A stretch of 64,000 nt of DNA from Nocardia vulneris (GTDB lineage: Bacteria > Actinomycetota > Actinomycetes > Mycobacteriales > Mycobacteriaceae), in NCBI RefSeq assembly GCF_001613425.1, contig NZ_BDCI01000011.1, positions 62,001 to 126,000 on the forward strand. Direction: 5' to 3'. Every line of letters starts with the position of its first letter. Position 1 is the first letter of the stretch. The notes beneath the pieces were generated by a model, which did not search any database, was not told where the DNA came from, and was given only the letters and a program-made list of their open reading frames with translations. Made by a program: the position numbers and the translations under genes. Of the stretch, positions 8,672-17,253 are shown piece after piece.

Positions 8672-10049
8672 GGGATTGCTCGCCCCGGTGCGCGCGGGTG
8701 TGCCGGTGGAGTCGGTGGTGTCCGACGACGCATGGCTGGAGGCGATGCTGGAGGTCGAGCTCGCCCTGGCCCGCGCCCAGGCGCGGCTCGGCCTGATCCC
8801 GGTGGACGCCGTCGGGCAGATCACCGCCGCGGTCGGCACCCATCGGTTCGACGTGCGCGCGATCGCCACGGCCGCACGCGGGGCCGCCAATCCCGTGGTG
8901 TCGTTCGTGCAGCAGTTGCAGCGCGTGGTCGCCGAAACCGATTCGGCCGCCGCCGATCACGTGCACTGGGGTTCGACCAGTCAGGACATCTTCGACACGG
9001 CGTCGATGCTGGTCGCGGCGCGCGCGTTGACGGCGATCATCGCCGACGTGGAGGCGAGCGCCGACTCGCTGACCCGGCTGGCCGACCAGCACCGCGATAC
9101 CGTGATCGCCGCCAGAACCCTGGGCATGCACGCGGTGCCGACCACCTTCGGTGCCCGGGTCACCACCTGGATCCAGGGCCTGCTCGCCGCGGCCGACCGG
9201 CTGCGGCAGGTCCGCGCGCACGGCCTGCCCGTCCAACTCGGCGGTGCCGCAGGGACATTCGCGTCGTACGTGGAATGTGCCCGGCGCAGCGGCGGCGCGC
9301 TGGCCGACGCGAGTCCGGCGCAGATCTACGCCAGGTTGACCGACGAGTTCGCCGCGGAGCTGTCGCTGGTACCCAGCGCGGCGCCCTGGCACAGTGTCCG
9401 GACGCCGATCGCCGATCTCGGCGCCGTGCTGGCCACTACTTCGGGGGCGCTCGGCAAATTCGCCGTCGATGTGCTCTCCCAGGCCCGCACCGAGGTGCTG
9501 GAGGTGTACGAGCCCGCCGCGGTCGGGCGCGGTGAGTCCTCGGCCATGCCGCAGAAGCGTAATCCGGTGCTCGCCACCATGATCCGGTCGGCCTCGCTGC
9601 AGGTGCCGGCGCTGGCGTCCACCCTGTTCGGCGCGATGCTCGCCGAGGACGAACGCTCACCCGGCGCCTGGCATGCCGAGTGGCAACCGCTGCGGGAGTG
9701 CCTGCTGCTGGTCGGCGGCAGCGCGCACACCGCCGCCGAACTGGCCGACGGCCTGCGTGCCGACGAGGCCCGGATGAGCGAGATCCTCGCCATGAGCCAC
9801 GGCCAGCTGGTCTCGGAGCGCCTGTCCATCCGCCTGACTCCACTGCTCGGTCGCGTCCGAGCCAAGAAGGTCTTGCAAGCGGCCGCCTTCGAAGCCGCGG
9901 AGTCCGGTGCAGCGCTGGCCGATGTGCTGTCCGCCAATCCCACGGTGAGCGAGCGGCTCGGCGCCGAGGAGATCCGCGAGTTGCTCCGCCCGCAGAACTA
10001 CCTCGGTATCGCCCCCACCCTGCTCGACCAGGTGATCGAACACCGCTGA
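8658..10049 (+). CDS. Fumarase/adenylosuccinate-lyase superfamily lyase, candidate nitrosuccinate lyase (CreD-like)
   Basis: The 463-residue protein starts at ATG with gaaagga upstream and overlaps the FAD-protein gene by 14 bases. The superfamily signature GESSAMPQKRNP lies at about residues 292-303, and DHVHWGSTSQDIFDTASM matches the second conserved region. The overall sequence resembles 3-carboxy-cis,cis-muconate cycloisomerase (PcaB) subgroup enzymes, to which the nitrite-releasing lyase CreD also belongs. No other aromatic-degradation gene is present, so a beta-ketoadipate pathway role is unlikely. Translational coupling to the CreE-like gene supports elimination of nitrite from nitrosuccinate to give fumarate. 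Superfamily membership is secure; the substrate is inferred. Confidence 0.75.
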   Translation: MVIDKGLLAPVRAGVPVESVVSDDAWLEAMLEVELALARAQARLGLIPVDAVGQITAAVGTHRFDVRAIATAARGAANPVVSFVQQLQRVVAETDSAAADHVHWGSTSQDIFDTASMLVAARALTAIIADVEASADSLTRLADQHRDTVIAARTLGMHAVPTTFGARVTTWIQGLLAAADRLRQVRAHGLPVQLGGAAGTFASYVECARRSGGALADASPAQIYARLTDEFAAELSLVPSAAPWHSVRTPIADLGAVLATTSGALGKFAVDVLSQARTEVLEVYEPAAVGRGESSAMPQKRNPVLATMIRSASLQVPALASTLFGAMLAEDERSPGAWHAEWQPLRECLLLVGGSAHTAAELADGLRADEARMSEILAMSHGQLVSERLSIRLTPLLGRVRAKKVLQAAAFEAAESGAALADVLSANPTVSERLGAEEIRELLRPQNYLGIAPTLLDQVIEHR

Positions 10050-10059
10050 GCGCACTGCT

Positions 10060-10099
10060 GCTGCCCCGCATACGTTTTCGTATGCGGGGCAGCTTTTTT
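10060..10099 (+). terminator. Intrinsic terminator closing the KAS III-FAD-lyase operon
   Basis: Arms gctgccccgcatacg and cgtatgcggggcagc, separated by a tttt loop, are followed by tttttt. This is a strong rho-independent terminator; with the one at 3734-3780 it delimits the operon. Confidence 0.92.
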
Positions 10100-10118
10100 G
10101 CGTTGCGGGGCAGTCGGT

Positions 10119-11495
10119 TCAGGCGGTGAGCTGGAGGATGTCGATGCCGCGGTTGTTGTCGGCCACATAGGCGAAACCGCGGTGCCAGTACGGCGCCCAG
10201 GCGGCGGCATCGGCGGGACGGTAGTACGCGATCTGCTTGGGGTTGGTCGGATCGCTGACGTCCAGGAACCGGGTGCCCTGCGCGTAGAACGACTGCACCA
10301 GCACGTTGTCGCGGACGTCGAAGTAGTGGGCCGAACAATCCGCCGAGGCGGGGTCGCTGCCCTCCTGTCCGGCCACACCCCAGGTGCCGATTGTTTTGAG
10401 CCGGTACGGCTTCTGCGGCGTCGACCGCCACCCTTCACCACCGTAGGACCCCTCCAGCGACGCGATCACCAGCACGCCGTCGCCCGCGCAGCCGTCGAGG
10501 AAGCTCTCCTCGGTGGCATAGATCAGGTTCCCGTTGCCCCAGTGCCCGGCGTTGCCGCCGTCCGGCGCCATACTGCCGACCGGCCGGAAACTGTTGTGCA
10601 TGAACTTGGACGGCGCGGCGGTCTCGTTGATCCCGCCGCCGGCGTAGGGCACCGGATCGGTCGGCGAGGCGGGGCGGACCTTGCCGGTCACCGGGTCCTT
10701 GTGCATGCCCTCGGTCCAATATCCGCGCACGCCACCGCGGCCGGAGGCCCAGGCGACACCGGCCGCGTCGATCTGGACGTCGTGCACGTAATCGGTCTTG
10801 CCGTCGTTGCGCGCCAACTCGATCGGCTGAGGAAAGACCTTCGGCTTGCGCGGATCCCGGATATCGGTGACCCAGATCGGGCGGCCACCCCATTCGGCGG
10901 GCTGGCTGTCCGCCTTGGCCGGACCACCGGTCCAGAGATACTGGCAGTCGTTGATGCAGCTGGTGGTGTGCCCCGCAGGCACCTTGACGTAGCTCAACAC
11001 GGTCGGCTTCTCCGGCTTGGCCAGATCCACGATGTAGACGCCGGATTCACCCGTGCGCACGTTGCCGCCGAAGGCGCGCGGATCGCGGGACAGGAAGACA
11101 CGTTTGCGCAGCGGGTCGACCTCGGTGTCCTCGGTTTCCCACATACCCGGCATATCCAGCTTGCCGATCAGTTTCGGCGCCGCCGGATTCGCGGTCAGGT
11201 CATAGGTTTTCAAGCCGAATTCGCCGGAGACCACCATCACGTCCCGGTTGCCGTACTGGAGGAACTGCAACGCGATCGCGCCCTGCGCATCCGGCACGTT
11301 GCCGACCGCCTTGACGTTCTTCTCCGCGCCGGGGGCGCCGGTGGACCGGGCGGCCGCGGTATGCGGACCGTGCGTCTGCTCCTCCCCACAGGCCATGGCG
11401 GGCAGCGTGGTCGCGGCGAGCGCCGCGGTCACGGTGACCAAGAGCAGAGACGAGCGGAGCAACCAACGGCGCACGACTACCTCCCAGCGGGCCAT
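10119..11495 (-). CDS. Secreted LVIVD-repeat beta-propeller protein
   Basis: The 458-residue protein has an Arg-containing n-region, a hydrophobic core and a likely cleavage or lipobox region around LPAMACGEE. The mature part consists of repeated LVIVD-type blades such as DVMVVSGEFGLKTYDL, GVYIVDLAKPEKP, PIWVTDIRDPRKP, DVLVQSFYAQGTRFLDVSDPTNPKQI and YVADNNRGIDILQL. These repeats form beta-propellers in secreted actinobacterial proteins of unknown biochemical role. A 12-bp inverted repeat covers its translation start region. The upstream neighbour is divergent, so the gene is monocistronic. Confidence 0.82.
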   Translation of the reverse strand: MARWEVVVRRWLLRSSLLLVTVTAALAATTLPAMACGEEQTHGPHTAAARSTGAPGAEKNVKAVGNVPDAQGAIALQFLQYGNRDVMVVSGEFGLKTYDLTANPAAPKLIGKLDMPGMWETEDTEVDPLRKRVFLSRDPRAFGGNVRTGESGVYIVDLAKPEKPTVLSYVKVPAGHTTSCINDCQYLWTGGPAKADSQPAEWGGRPIWVTDIRDPRKPKVFPQPIELARNDGKTDYVHDVQIDAAGVAWASGRGGVRGYWTEGMHKDPVTGKVRPASPTDPVPYAGGGINETAAPSKFMHNSFRPVGSMAPDGGNAGHWGNGNLIYATEESFLDGCAGDGVLVIASLEGSYGGEGWRSTPQKPYRLKTIGTWGVAGQEGSDPASADCSAHYFDVRDNVLVQSFYAQGTRFLDVSDPTNPKQIAYYRPADAAAWAPYWHRGFAYVADNNRGIDILQLTA

Positions 11496-11498
11496 GAA

Positions 11499-11532
11499 TT
11501 CCCCATGACCGGGGATGCTCGGTCATGGGGAA
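11499..11532 (-). promoter_or_regulatory. Inverted repeat over the ribosome-binding site of the LVIVD gene
   Basis: Arms ttccccatgacc (11499-11510) and ggtcatggggaa (11521-11532) are perfect 12-bp complements with a 10-base loop. Read on the minus strand, the proximal arm contains ggggaa, the likely Shine-Dalgarno sequence of the gene starting at 11495. A hairpin here would hide it; alternatively it is a dyad operator. Confidence 0.6.
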
Positions 11533-11662
11533 GCCTCACTGTAAGTGTCGCCGTGCCGAATTCGCGATACCCACATCGCGGTACCGCAACTGGGGAACAA
11601 CTTTCGCGTGGCGCGTCCCATGATGCCTGAGGCAGGTGTGTGATTCGCGCGGCGGAGGGTGA

Positions 11663-13201
11663 ATGATGCTGGTAATTCTGGTGTTACAGGTGCGGCGCGC
11701 GCTGTGCGCGCGGCTGTCGAGGAGACCCGGATGGTGCGGGCCGCTCGCGGTCCTGTGCGCCGCGCTGCTGGTCGGCAGCGCCGGCTGCACCGGAACTCCG
11801 GAGGCGGCGGCCCGGTCCGGTGTCTTGACGGTCGGCATCGGCGAGCCGGCCGGCCTCGTCCCCGGCGATCTGCGAGACCAGGCCGGTCGGCTACTGGCCG
11901 GCGCGTTGTGGACGCCGCTGGTGGACTACGACGCGGCCACCGGGCGGACCGTTCCCCGGGCCGCGGCGGCGATCTCGACCGCGGACCGGATGACCTGGCA
12001 GGTCGACCTGCGCACCGACGGCCGCTTCCACGACGGGACGCCGGTGACCGCGAAATCCTATGTGGACACCTGGCGCACCGTGATCGAGCAGCGATGGAGC
12101 GGTGCGAGCGCACTCACCGAGGTGTTGCGCGCCACGGAGATCAGCGCACCGAGCGAATACACGCTGCGCATCGTGCTCGACCGGCCGTTCGGCCAAGTGC
12201 CCGCCGTGCTCGCGGCGCAGGCCCTGCTGCCCCTGCCCGCCTCGGTGCTGGCCTCCCGGGATTGGACCGGCTTCGCCGCGCAGCCGATCGGCAACGGGCC
12301 GTTCCGGTTGGCGGGCCCGTGGCGAGCGGGGTCGGGCGGACGGCTCGAGCGGGTCGAGGAGGCCGCGGGCAAGGTCCGTGCGATCGAATTCCGGGTCGGT
12401 ACGCCCGCCGAGCAGTACGACCAGGTGAGAGCGGGTGCGCTGGATCTGGTCGCCACGGTGCCCGGGGAGCGGCACGACGCCATGCATCACGACTTCGCCG
12501 AGCGACACCTCATGTGGCCGCTGCCGGAGGCCGACTATCTCGCATTCCCACTGTCGGACAAGCGGTTCGAGGACGCGGCGGCACGGTTCGCGTTCGCCAT
12601 GGCGGTGGACCGTCCGGCTCTGGCCGCGGGACCGCTGGCGCGGCAGGTAGATCCCGCGAACACGCTGTTGCCGCCCGGCGTCGCGCCCGGCGCACGGTCG
12701 GCCACCTGCCGTCCGTGCAGCCACGACGGGGCCGCGGCGAAGTCGCTGCTCGGGCAGGTTTCCTTCGCCGGGCCGGTCAGCGTGTATTTTGCTGCCGGGC
12801 AGGAGCATTGGGCGCGGCCGCTCGCCGAGCAGTGGCGCACGGCGCTCGGGGTGGCGGCGACCGCGCGGCCACGGGACGAGGAGACGAGCGCGCCCGTGGA
12901 CGGCCCGTTCGTGGTGTCCCGCTCACTGCGCACCTCCAGCCCGCACGAACTCCTCAGCGCGCTGGCCCGCGCCGCCGGGTACGCCGACGACGGGTTCACC
13001 GAGCTGCTGGCCGCCGCCGATGCGGCGGACGTCACGGTGGACAGCGCTCAGCTCTATCGCCTCGCCGAGAACCAACTACTGCGCGACCTGCCGGTCGCAC
13101 CCCTGTGGTCCGGTCACGGCCACGCGGTCTGGGCGCCGCGGGTGCACGACGTCACCGCGACCCCGTTCCGCGGCATCGACCTCGCCGCGATATCGGTATG
13201 A
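11663..13201 (+). CDS. Solute-binding lipoprotein of peptide/opine ABC type (SBP family 5), orphan
   Basis: The 512-residue protein starts at the first of two ATGs with a ggaggg site. A signal peptide ends in a lipobox around GSAGCTG. The mature part begins GVLTVGIGEPAGLVPGDL and contains the family 5 pattern DRMTWQVDLRTDGRFHDGTPVTAKSYVDTWR, FGQVPAVLAAQALLPLP and IGNGPFRL, typical of DppA/OppA-like proteins. Such proteins capture peptides or similar solutes outside the membrane for an ABC importer. No permease or ATPase gene lies nearby, so it either works with a distant transporter or has a sensory or other role. Confidence 0.85.
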   Translation: MMLVILVLQVRRALCARLSRRPGWCGPLAVLCAALLVGSAGCTGTPEAAARSGVLTVGIGEPAGLVPGDLRDQAGRLLAGALWTPLVDYDAATGRTVPRAAAAISTADRMTWQVDLRTDGRFHDGTPVTAKSYVDTWRTVIEQRWSGASALTEVLRATEISAPSEYTLRIVLDRPFGQVPAVLAAQALLPLPASVLASRDWTGFAAQPIGNGPFRLAGPWRAGSGGRLERVEEAAGKVRAIEFRVGTPAEQYDQVRAGALDLVATVPGERHDAMHHDFAERHLMWPLPEADYLAFPLSDKRFEDAAARFAFAMAVDRPALAAGPLARQVDPANTLLPPGVAPGARSATCRPCSHDGAAAKSLLGQVSFAGPVSVYFAAGQEHWARPLAEQWRTALGVAATARPRDEETSAPVDGPFVVSRSLRTSSPHELLSALARAAGYADDGFTELLAAADAADVTVDSAQLYRLAENQLLRDLPVAPLWSGHGHAVWAPRVHDVTATPFRGIDLAAISV

Positions 13202-13615
13202 GCGGCTGTGCGGACGGCCGAAGCGTTGCTCCTTCGATCGATGTGCGGAAACCTCGGGTGACCGGCAGGGCCGTGAGAGCCGTTGCTGCCCAACGTGGTC
13301 GGGACGCGCACGGGTGCTGACGCGGTTCGCGTCGTGATCGGGTGTGATCCGGCCGTGATCGTGTCGTGATTGATCGATCGGCTTTTAATCGCGCCTCAAC
13401 TCGCTTTTAGAATGCGGCACACAACTCGTCGTCCGGTGCGCCGCGTCCTAGTCTCGGATCAGTGCTCGACCATCCGGTGCAACCGGGAGCCAGGCCACCG
13501 ACCAATGCTGCTCGGCGGGTTCCGACAGGCGGATCCACCTCGGCGGCGACCAGCCTGATCCATTGGCGGACAGGCGATTCGGCGCGCGGCCGACCATATC
13601 GAAGGAAAGAATTTC
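13202..13615. other. Intergenic region, 414 bases, no gene seen
   Basis: No coding frame with a credible start and GC3 pattern is visible. Around 13332-13380 the motif gtgat recurs (gtgatcggg, gtgatccgg, gtgatcgtg, gtgattgat), and an AT-richer stretch at about 13380-13425 may hold the promoter of the secreted-protein gene at 13616. Confidence 0.5.
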
Positions 13616-14134
13616 ATGGGTAAGCACAGCGCACCTCGGAAAAATCATGTCCCGGCGCAATTGGCAATTCTGTCGACGGCCACACTGATCGGCCTCGGTA
13701 TCTCGGCGCAGAGCGGCGCGGGTGCGGCGACGGCGGATTCGACCATCACCGCGACGCACCGGACCGACGACGTGGCGCCCGCCCCGGCGAAGCGGGTGGG
13801 CGGGGCGGTCGCCCAGACCGTCAGCCACCACGGCGGGCAGGAGAGCCGCAACGCCGTGCCGCCGAAGAAGCGCAAGCCGAAGCCGGCCGCGGACAAGCCG
13901 AAGCCCGCGGCGGACAAGCCCAAGGCGGCACCGGATCCGTTGGAGCTGTTGAACAGTGGCAGCGCCGCGCTGAGCGGACTGGCGAAGAGCCTGAACACCG
14001 GCAGTTCGGCCATCGCCCCGCTGGGCAAGGCGCTCGGCACCGGCAGCACGGCCGTGTCCGGCAGCGCGAGCAGCGGCAGCGCGGGCCTGGGCGGACTGGC
14101 CCCGCTGCTCGGCCTGCTCTCCGGCAGCGCCTGA
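13616..14134 (+). CDS. Secreted low-complexity protein with MGKHSAPRKN leader
   Basis: The 172-residue protein starts at ATG with gaaggaaag upstream. It begins MGKHSAPRKN, then has a hydrophobic span (AILSTATLIGLGISA) and a likely cleavage after SGAGAATA. The mature part contains a KPKPAADKPKPAADKPK repeat and a C-terminal Gly/Ser/Ala-rich segment of repeated LNTGSSA/LGTGSTA-like units. The leader is nearly identical to that of the next gene, suggesting a shared export or sorting signal. No enzymatic domain is visible; it is probably a small envelope-associated protein. Confidence 0.7.
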   Translation: MGKHSAPRKNHVPAQLAILSTATLIGLGISAQSGAGAATADSTITATHRTDDVAPAPAKRVGGAVAQTVSHHGGQESRNAVPPKKRKPKPAADKPKPAADKPKAAPDPLELLNSGSAALSGLAKSLNTGSSAIAPLGKALGTGSTAVSGSASSGSAGLGGLAPLLGLLSGSA

Positions 14135-14181
14135 GCCCGGCCCGGCGAGGTCACTGCCAACGAGCAACGAGAAGGCATTCG

Positions 14182-15381
14182 ATGGGGAAGCACAGCGCAC
14201 CGCGGAAGAACCGCTTTTCTCCCGCGACCATGCTCACACTGTCCACCGCGTTCGGGGTGTCGGCCTTCGCCGTCACCATCGCCGGAACCTCCAGGGCCGC
14301 AGCGGCTCCCGAATCCGGGTCGCCGGCCGAGCAGGTGATCGGCCTGACCAATGCCGCACGGGCCGAGGCGGGCTGTTCGGATCTGAAGGCGGACAAGAAA
14401 CTCACCGCCGCCGCGCAGGCGCACACGAAAGACATGGCGGACAACGGTTTTCTGGATCACAACTCGTCGAAGGGCGATCCCGGCGACCGCATCAAGGCGG
14501 CCGGGTACCAGGCCCAGGGCTGGGCCGAGAACATCGCCGAGGGGCAGACGAGTGCGTCCGAGGTCGTCGACGCGTGGATGAACAGCGAGGGGCACCGGGC
14601 GAACATCCTGGACTGCAAGCTGCAGGACATCGGGGTCGGCTACGCCCAGAGCAGTAACGGAACCGCCTACTGGACACAGGATTTCGGCACCTCGGGCGGC
14701 TCCGGCAAGGACAAGGACGACAAGGGTAAAGACGACAAAGGCGATAAAGGCAAGGACAAAGAAAAGGACAAAGAAAAAGACAAGGGGAAACCGCCGGGTG
14801 GTGACAAGGACAAACCGTCGGGCGGCGACCAGAAACCGTCCGACGGTGACAAAGACAAGCCCGGTAGCGACGACGAGGCGCCCACCGGCGAGGACTCTTC
14901 GACCGAGGCCGGCGACGACGGTTTCGGCGACACCAGCGACGAAGGCTCGGACCCGTCGTCCGGCGACGAAGGCGATGGGTTCGGCGAGGACAGTTCGACC
15001 GAGGACGACACCGAGGCGTTCGAGGATCCGTGGAGCGAAGGCTCCGACGAGTCTTCCGGTGATCCCTGGAGCGCGGATGCCGGCGATGCGACGCAGGACA
15101 GCGACGATTCGTCGTTCGACCCGTGGAGCAACGGCTTCGACGACTTCGCCGAGGACGGTGCGACGCCGGACAGTGGCGACTCGTTCGATCCCTGGAGCAA
15201 CGGTTTCGACGACGGGCTCGGCGGTCTCACCGGCGGCGGCGACGCCTACGGCGGCCTCGGTGACATCTTCGGTGAATTCGGCGACGAGTTCGGTGGTCTC
15301 GGCGATGCGCTCGGCGGGCTAGGCGCGGTGGGCGACGCCCTGGGCGGGCTCACCACCGGCGGTCCGGGCGGGGCCTGGTAG
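14182..15381 (+). CDS. Secreted CAP-domain (SCP/PR1-like) protein with acidic repeat tail
   Basis: The 399-residue protein starts MGKHSAPRKN, followed by a hydrophobic signal region. Residues about 48-175 form a CAP domain with VIGLTNAARAEAG, the HTKDMADNGFLDH block, GWAENIA, VDAWMNSEGHRANIL and IGVGYAQSSNGTAYWTQDF. A Lys/Asp-rich linker (KDKDDKGKD type) follows, then an acidic Ser/Asp segment containing two FDPWSNGFDD repeats and a Gly/Leu-rich end (LGGLGDALGGL type). CAP proteins are secreted and bind lipids or walls or act in envelope biology; the function here is unknown. The low-complexity tail has the codon pattern of the surrounding genes, so it is probably native. Confidence 0.82.
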   Translation: MGKHSAPRKNRFSPATMLTLSTAFGVSAFAVTIAGTSRAAAAPESGSPAEQVIGLTNAARAEAGCSDLKADKKLTAAAQAHTKDMADNGFLDHNSSKGDPGDRIKAAGYQAQGWAENIAEGQTSASEVVDAWMNSEGHRANILDCKLQDIGVGYAQSSNGTAYWTQDFGTSGGSGKDKDDKGKDDKGDKGKDKEKDKEKDKGKPPGGDKDKPSGGDQKPSDGDKDKPGSDDEAPTGEDSSTEAGDDGFGDTSDEGSDPSSGDEGDGFGEDSSTEDDTEAFEDPWSEGSDESSGDPWSADAGDATQDSDDSSFDPWSNGFDDFAEDGATPDSGDSFDPWSNGFDDGLGGLTGGGDAYGGLGDIFGEFGDEFGGLGDALGGLGAVGDALGGLTTGGPGGAW

Positions 15382-15412
15382 CGCTCGGGTCCAGGCGCAG
15401 AAGGAGTTCGAT

Positions 15413-15730
15413 ATGGCGCTTTACATCACCGCGTGGTCGATGACCAGCGATACCACCCCGGAATTCGCCTCTCGTACCGCGGAGCACGACCGCAAAGCCT
15501 GGTGCCTCAGCTGGTTACCCCACCGCACGCTCACCTTCGAGCAGGCCAGGGCGGGTATGGAATTGGACGAACTGCTGAGCGATCCCGGCAGCGTGCACGA
15601 CGGCATGGCGCTGGCCCTGGCGGACAACTGTGCGGGCCGGATCGGCCTGCTGCGCGAGCAGGCGGTGCTGCTGCTGGCGAAACGGATGGCCGCTCGATGC
15701 GCGGCGGGGGCCGTCACCAGCGCACTTTGA
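15413..15730 (+). CDS. Small hypothetical protein, 105 residues
   Basis: ATG at 15413 is preceded by aaggag. The protein begins MALYITAWSMTSDTTPEF and carries a WCLSWLPHRTLTFEQARAGMELDELL block followed by an Ala/Leu-rich helix. No signal peptide or known motif is seen. It follows the CAP gene by about 30 bases and may be co-transcribed with it. I do not recognise the family. Confidence 0.65.
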   Translation: MALYITAWSMTSDTTPEFASRTAEHDRKAWCLSWLPHRTLTFEQARAGMELDELLSDPGSVHDGMALALADNCAGRIGLLREQAVLLLAKRMAARCAAGAVTSAL

Positions 15731-15795
15731 AGGCGCGTCGGGCGTGAAATACGGTGTCCTCACGACGGCTGGGCGAACGTGAGCTGGGAGGACAC

Positions 15796-17253
15796 ATGCC
15801 GGGCAGGCACGAAGGCACCTCGTTGACCGGGGCCGAGGCGCTGGACCGCCTGGACGCGCTCTATCAGCAGTCGGTCGGCGCGCTGCGGACCGCGCTACGG
15901 GACTTCGTCGAGAACGGCACCGTGCCCGACGCGGCCGCCCGCGCCGCCGGCGCGTTCGCCTATCCGGAGCTGCGCATCAGCTGGGACGGTGCCGCCGCGC
16001 CGAAGAACCGCTCCCGCGCGTGGGGGCGGTTCACCAGGCCGGGCAGCTACGCCACCACGGTCACCCGGCCCGACCTGCTGCGCCACTATCTGTCGGAGCA
16101 GTTGGCGATGATCGAACACGACTACGACGTGCGCGTCGAGGTATCGCCGTCGCACCAGGACATCCCGTTCCCGTACGTGATCGATCGCGCCGACCTCGCG
16201 CTGGATCGTTCGATGGCCGCGGCGCTCGCGAAGTATTTCCCGACCACCGATCTGGCCACGATCGGTGACGAAACCGCGGACGGCATCCTCGATCCGGCCG
16301 ATACCTTCCCGCTCAGCCATTTCGACGCGCTGCGCACCGACTTCTCGCTGGCCCGGTTGCAGCACTACACCGGCACGCCCGCCGAGCATTTCCAGTCGTT
16401 CGTCCTGTTCACCAATTACTCGCGCTATGTCGACGAGTTCGTGCGCTGGGCCGGCGAGCAGATCGCCGATCCGAACGGCCCCTACGACCGTCTCTCCTGC
16501 GCGGGCGGCACCGTGATCAGTGCCGAGACCGCAGGCGTCGGACTGATCTCCGATCTCGCGTGGAAGAAACACCAGATGCCCGCCTGGCATCTCACCGCGC
16601 CCGGACGGCGCGGTATCACCCTGGTGAACATCGGTGTCGGCCCGTCGAACGCGAAGACCATCTGCGATCACCTCGCGGTGCTGCGCCCGCACGCCTGGCT
16701 GATGATCGGCCACTGCGGCGGGCTGCGCGAGAGCCAGGCGATCGGCGATTACGTGCTCGCGCACGCCTATCTGCGCGACGACCATGTGCTGGATTCCGTA
16801 CTGCCGCCGGATATTCCGATTCCCAGCATCGCGGAGGTGCAGCGGGCGCTGTACGACGCGACCAAGACGGTGAGCGGCATGCCGGGCGAGGCGGTGAAGC
16901 AGCGGTTGCGCACCGGCACCGTGGTCACCACCGACGACCGGAACTGGGAGCTGCGCTATTCGGCGTCGGCCCTGCGGTTCAACCTCAGCCGCGCGGTCGC
17001 CGTCGACATGGAAAGCGCCACCATCGCGGCACAAGGCTATCGCTTCCGGGTGCCCTACGGCACGCTGCTGTGCGTCTCGGACAAGCCGCTGCACGGCGAG
17101 ATCAAGCTGCCGGGTCAGGCGAACCGCTTCTACGAGGGCGCCATCTCCGAGCATCTCCAAATCGGTATCCGCGCAGTGGAATTCCTGCGTGCGGAGGGCG
17201 ACCGGCTGCATTCCCGCAAGCTGCGCACGTTCAACGAGCCGCCGTTCCGCTAG
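15796..17253 (+). CDS. amn: AMP nucleosidase
   Basis: ATG at 15796 with gggagga upstream gives 485 residues, the usual length of this enzyme. It hydrolyses AMP to adenine and ribose-5-phosphate in the cytoplasm. The N-terminal AMP-binding regulatory region includes SWDGAAAPKNRSRAWGRFTRPGSYATTVTRPDL. The C-terminal nucleoside-phosphorylase-like catalytic domain contains GVGPSNAKTICDHLAVLRPHAWLMIGHCGGL and AVDMESATIAAQGYRFRVPYGTLLCVSDKPLHGEIKLPGQAN in pieces typical of Amn. The stop codon overlaps the convergent downstream gene's stop at a CTAG, so the two genes share their last bases. Confidence 0.9.
   Translation: MPGRHEGTSLTGAEALDRLDALYQQSVGALRTALRDFVENGTVPDAAARAAGAFAYPELRISWDGAAAPKNRSRAWGRFTRPGSYATTVTRPDLLRHYLSEQLAMIEHDYDVRVEVSPSHQDIPFPYVIDRADLALDRSMAAALAKYFPTTDLATIGDETADGILDPADTFPLSHFDALRTDFSLARLQHYTGTPAEHFQSFVLFTNYSRYVDEFVRWAGEQIADPNGPYDRLSCAGGTVISAETAGVGLISDLAWKKHQMPAWHLTAPGRRGITLVNIGVGPSNAKTICDHLAVLRPHAWLMIGHCGGLRESQAIGDYVLAHAYLRDDHVLDSVLPPDIPIPSIAEVQRALYDATKTVSGMPGEAVKQRLRTGTVVTTDDRNWELRYSASALRFNLSRAVAVDMESATIAAQGYRFRVPYGTLLCVSDKPLHGEIKLPGQANRFYEGAISEHLQIGIRAVEFLRAEGDRLHSRKLRTFNEPPFR

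Noticed and set aside
8658..10049. Adenylosuccinate lyase or cycloisomerase of central metabolism
   Set aside because: The superfamily fits, but the overlap with the FAD gene and the lack of purine or beta-ketoadipate genes favour a pathway-specific lyase.
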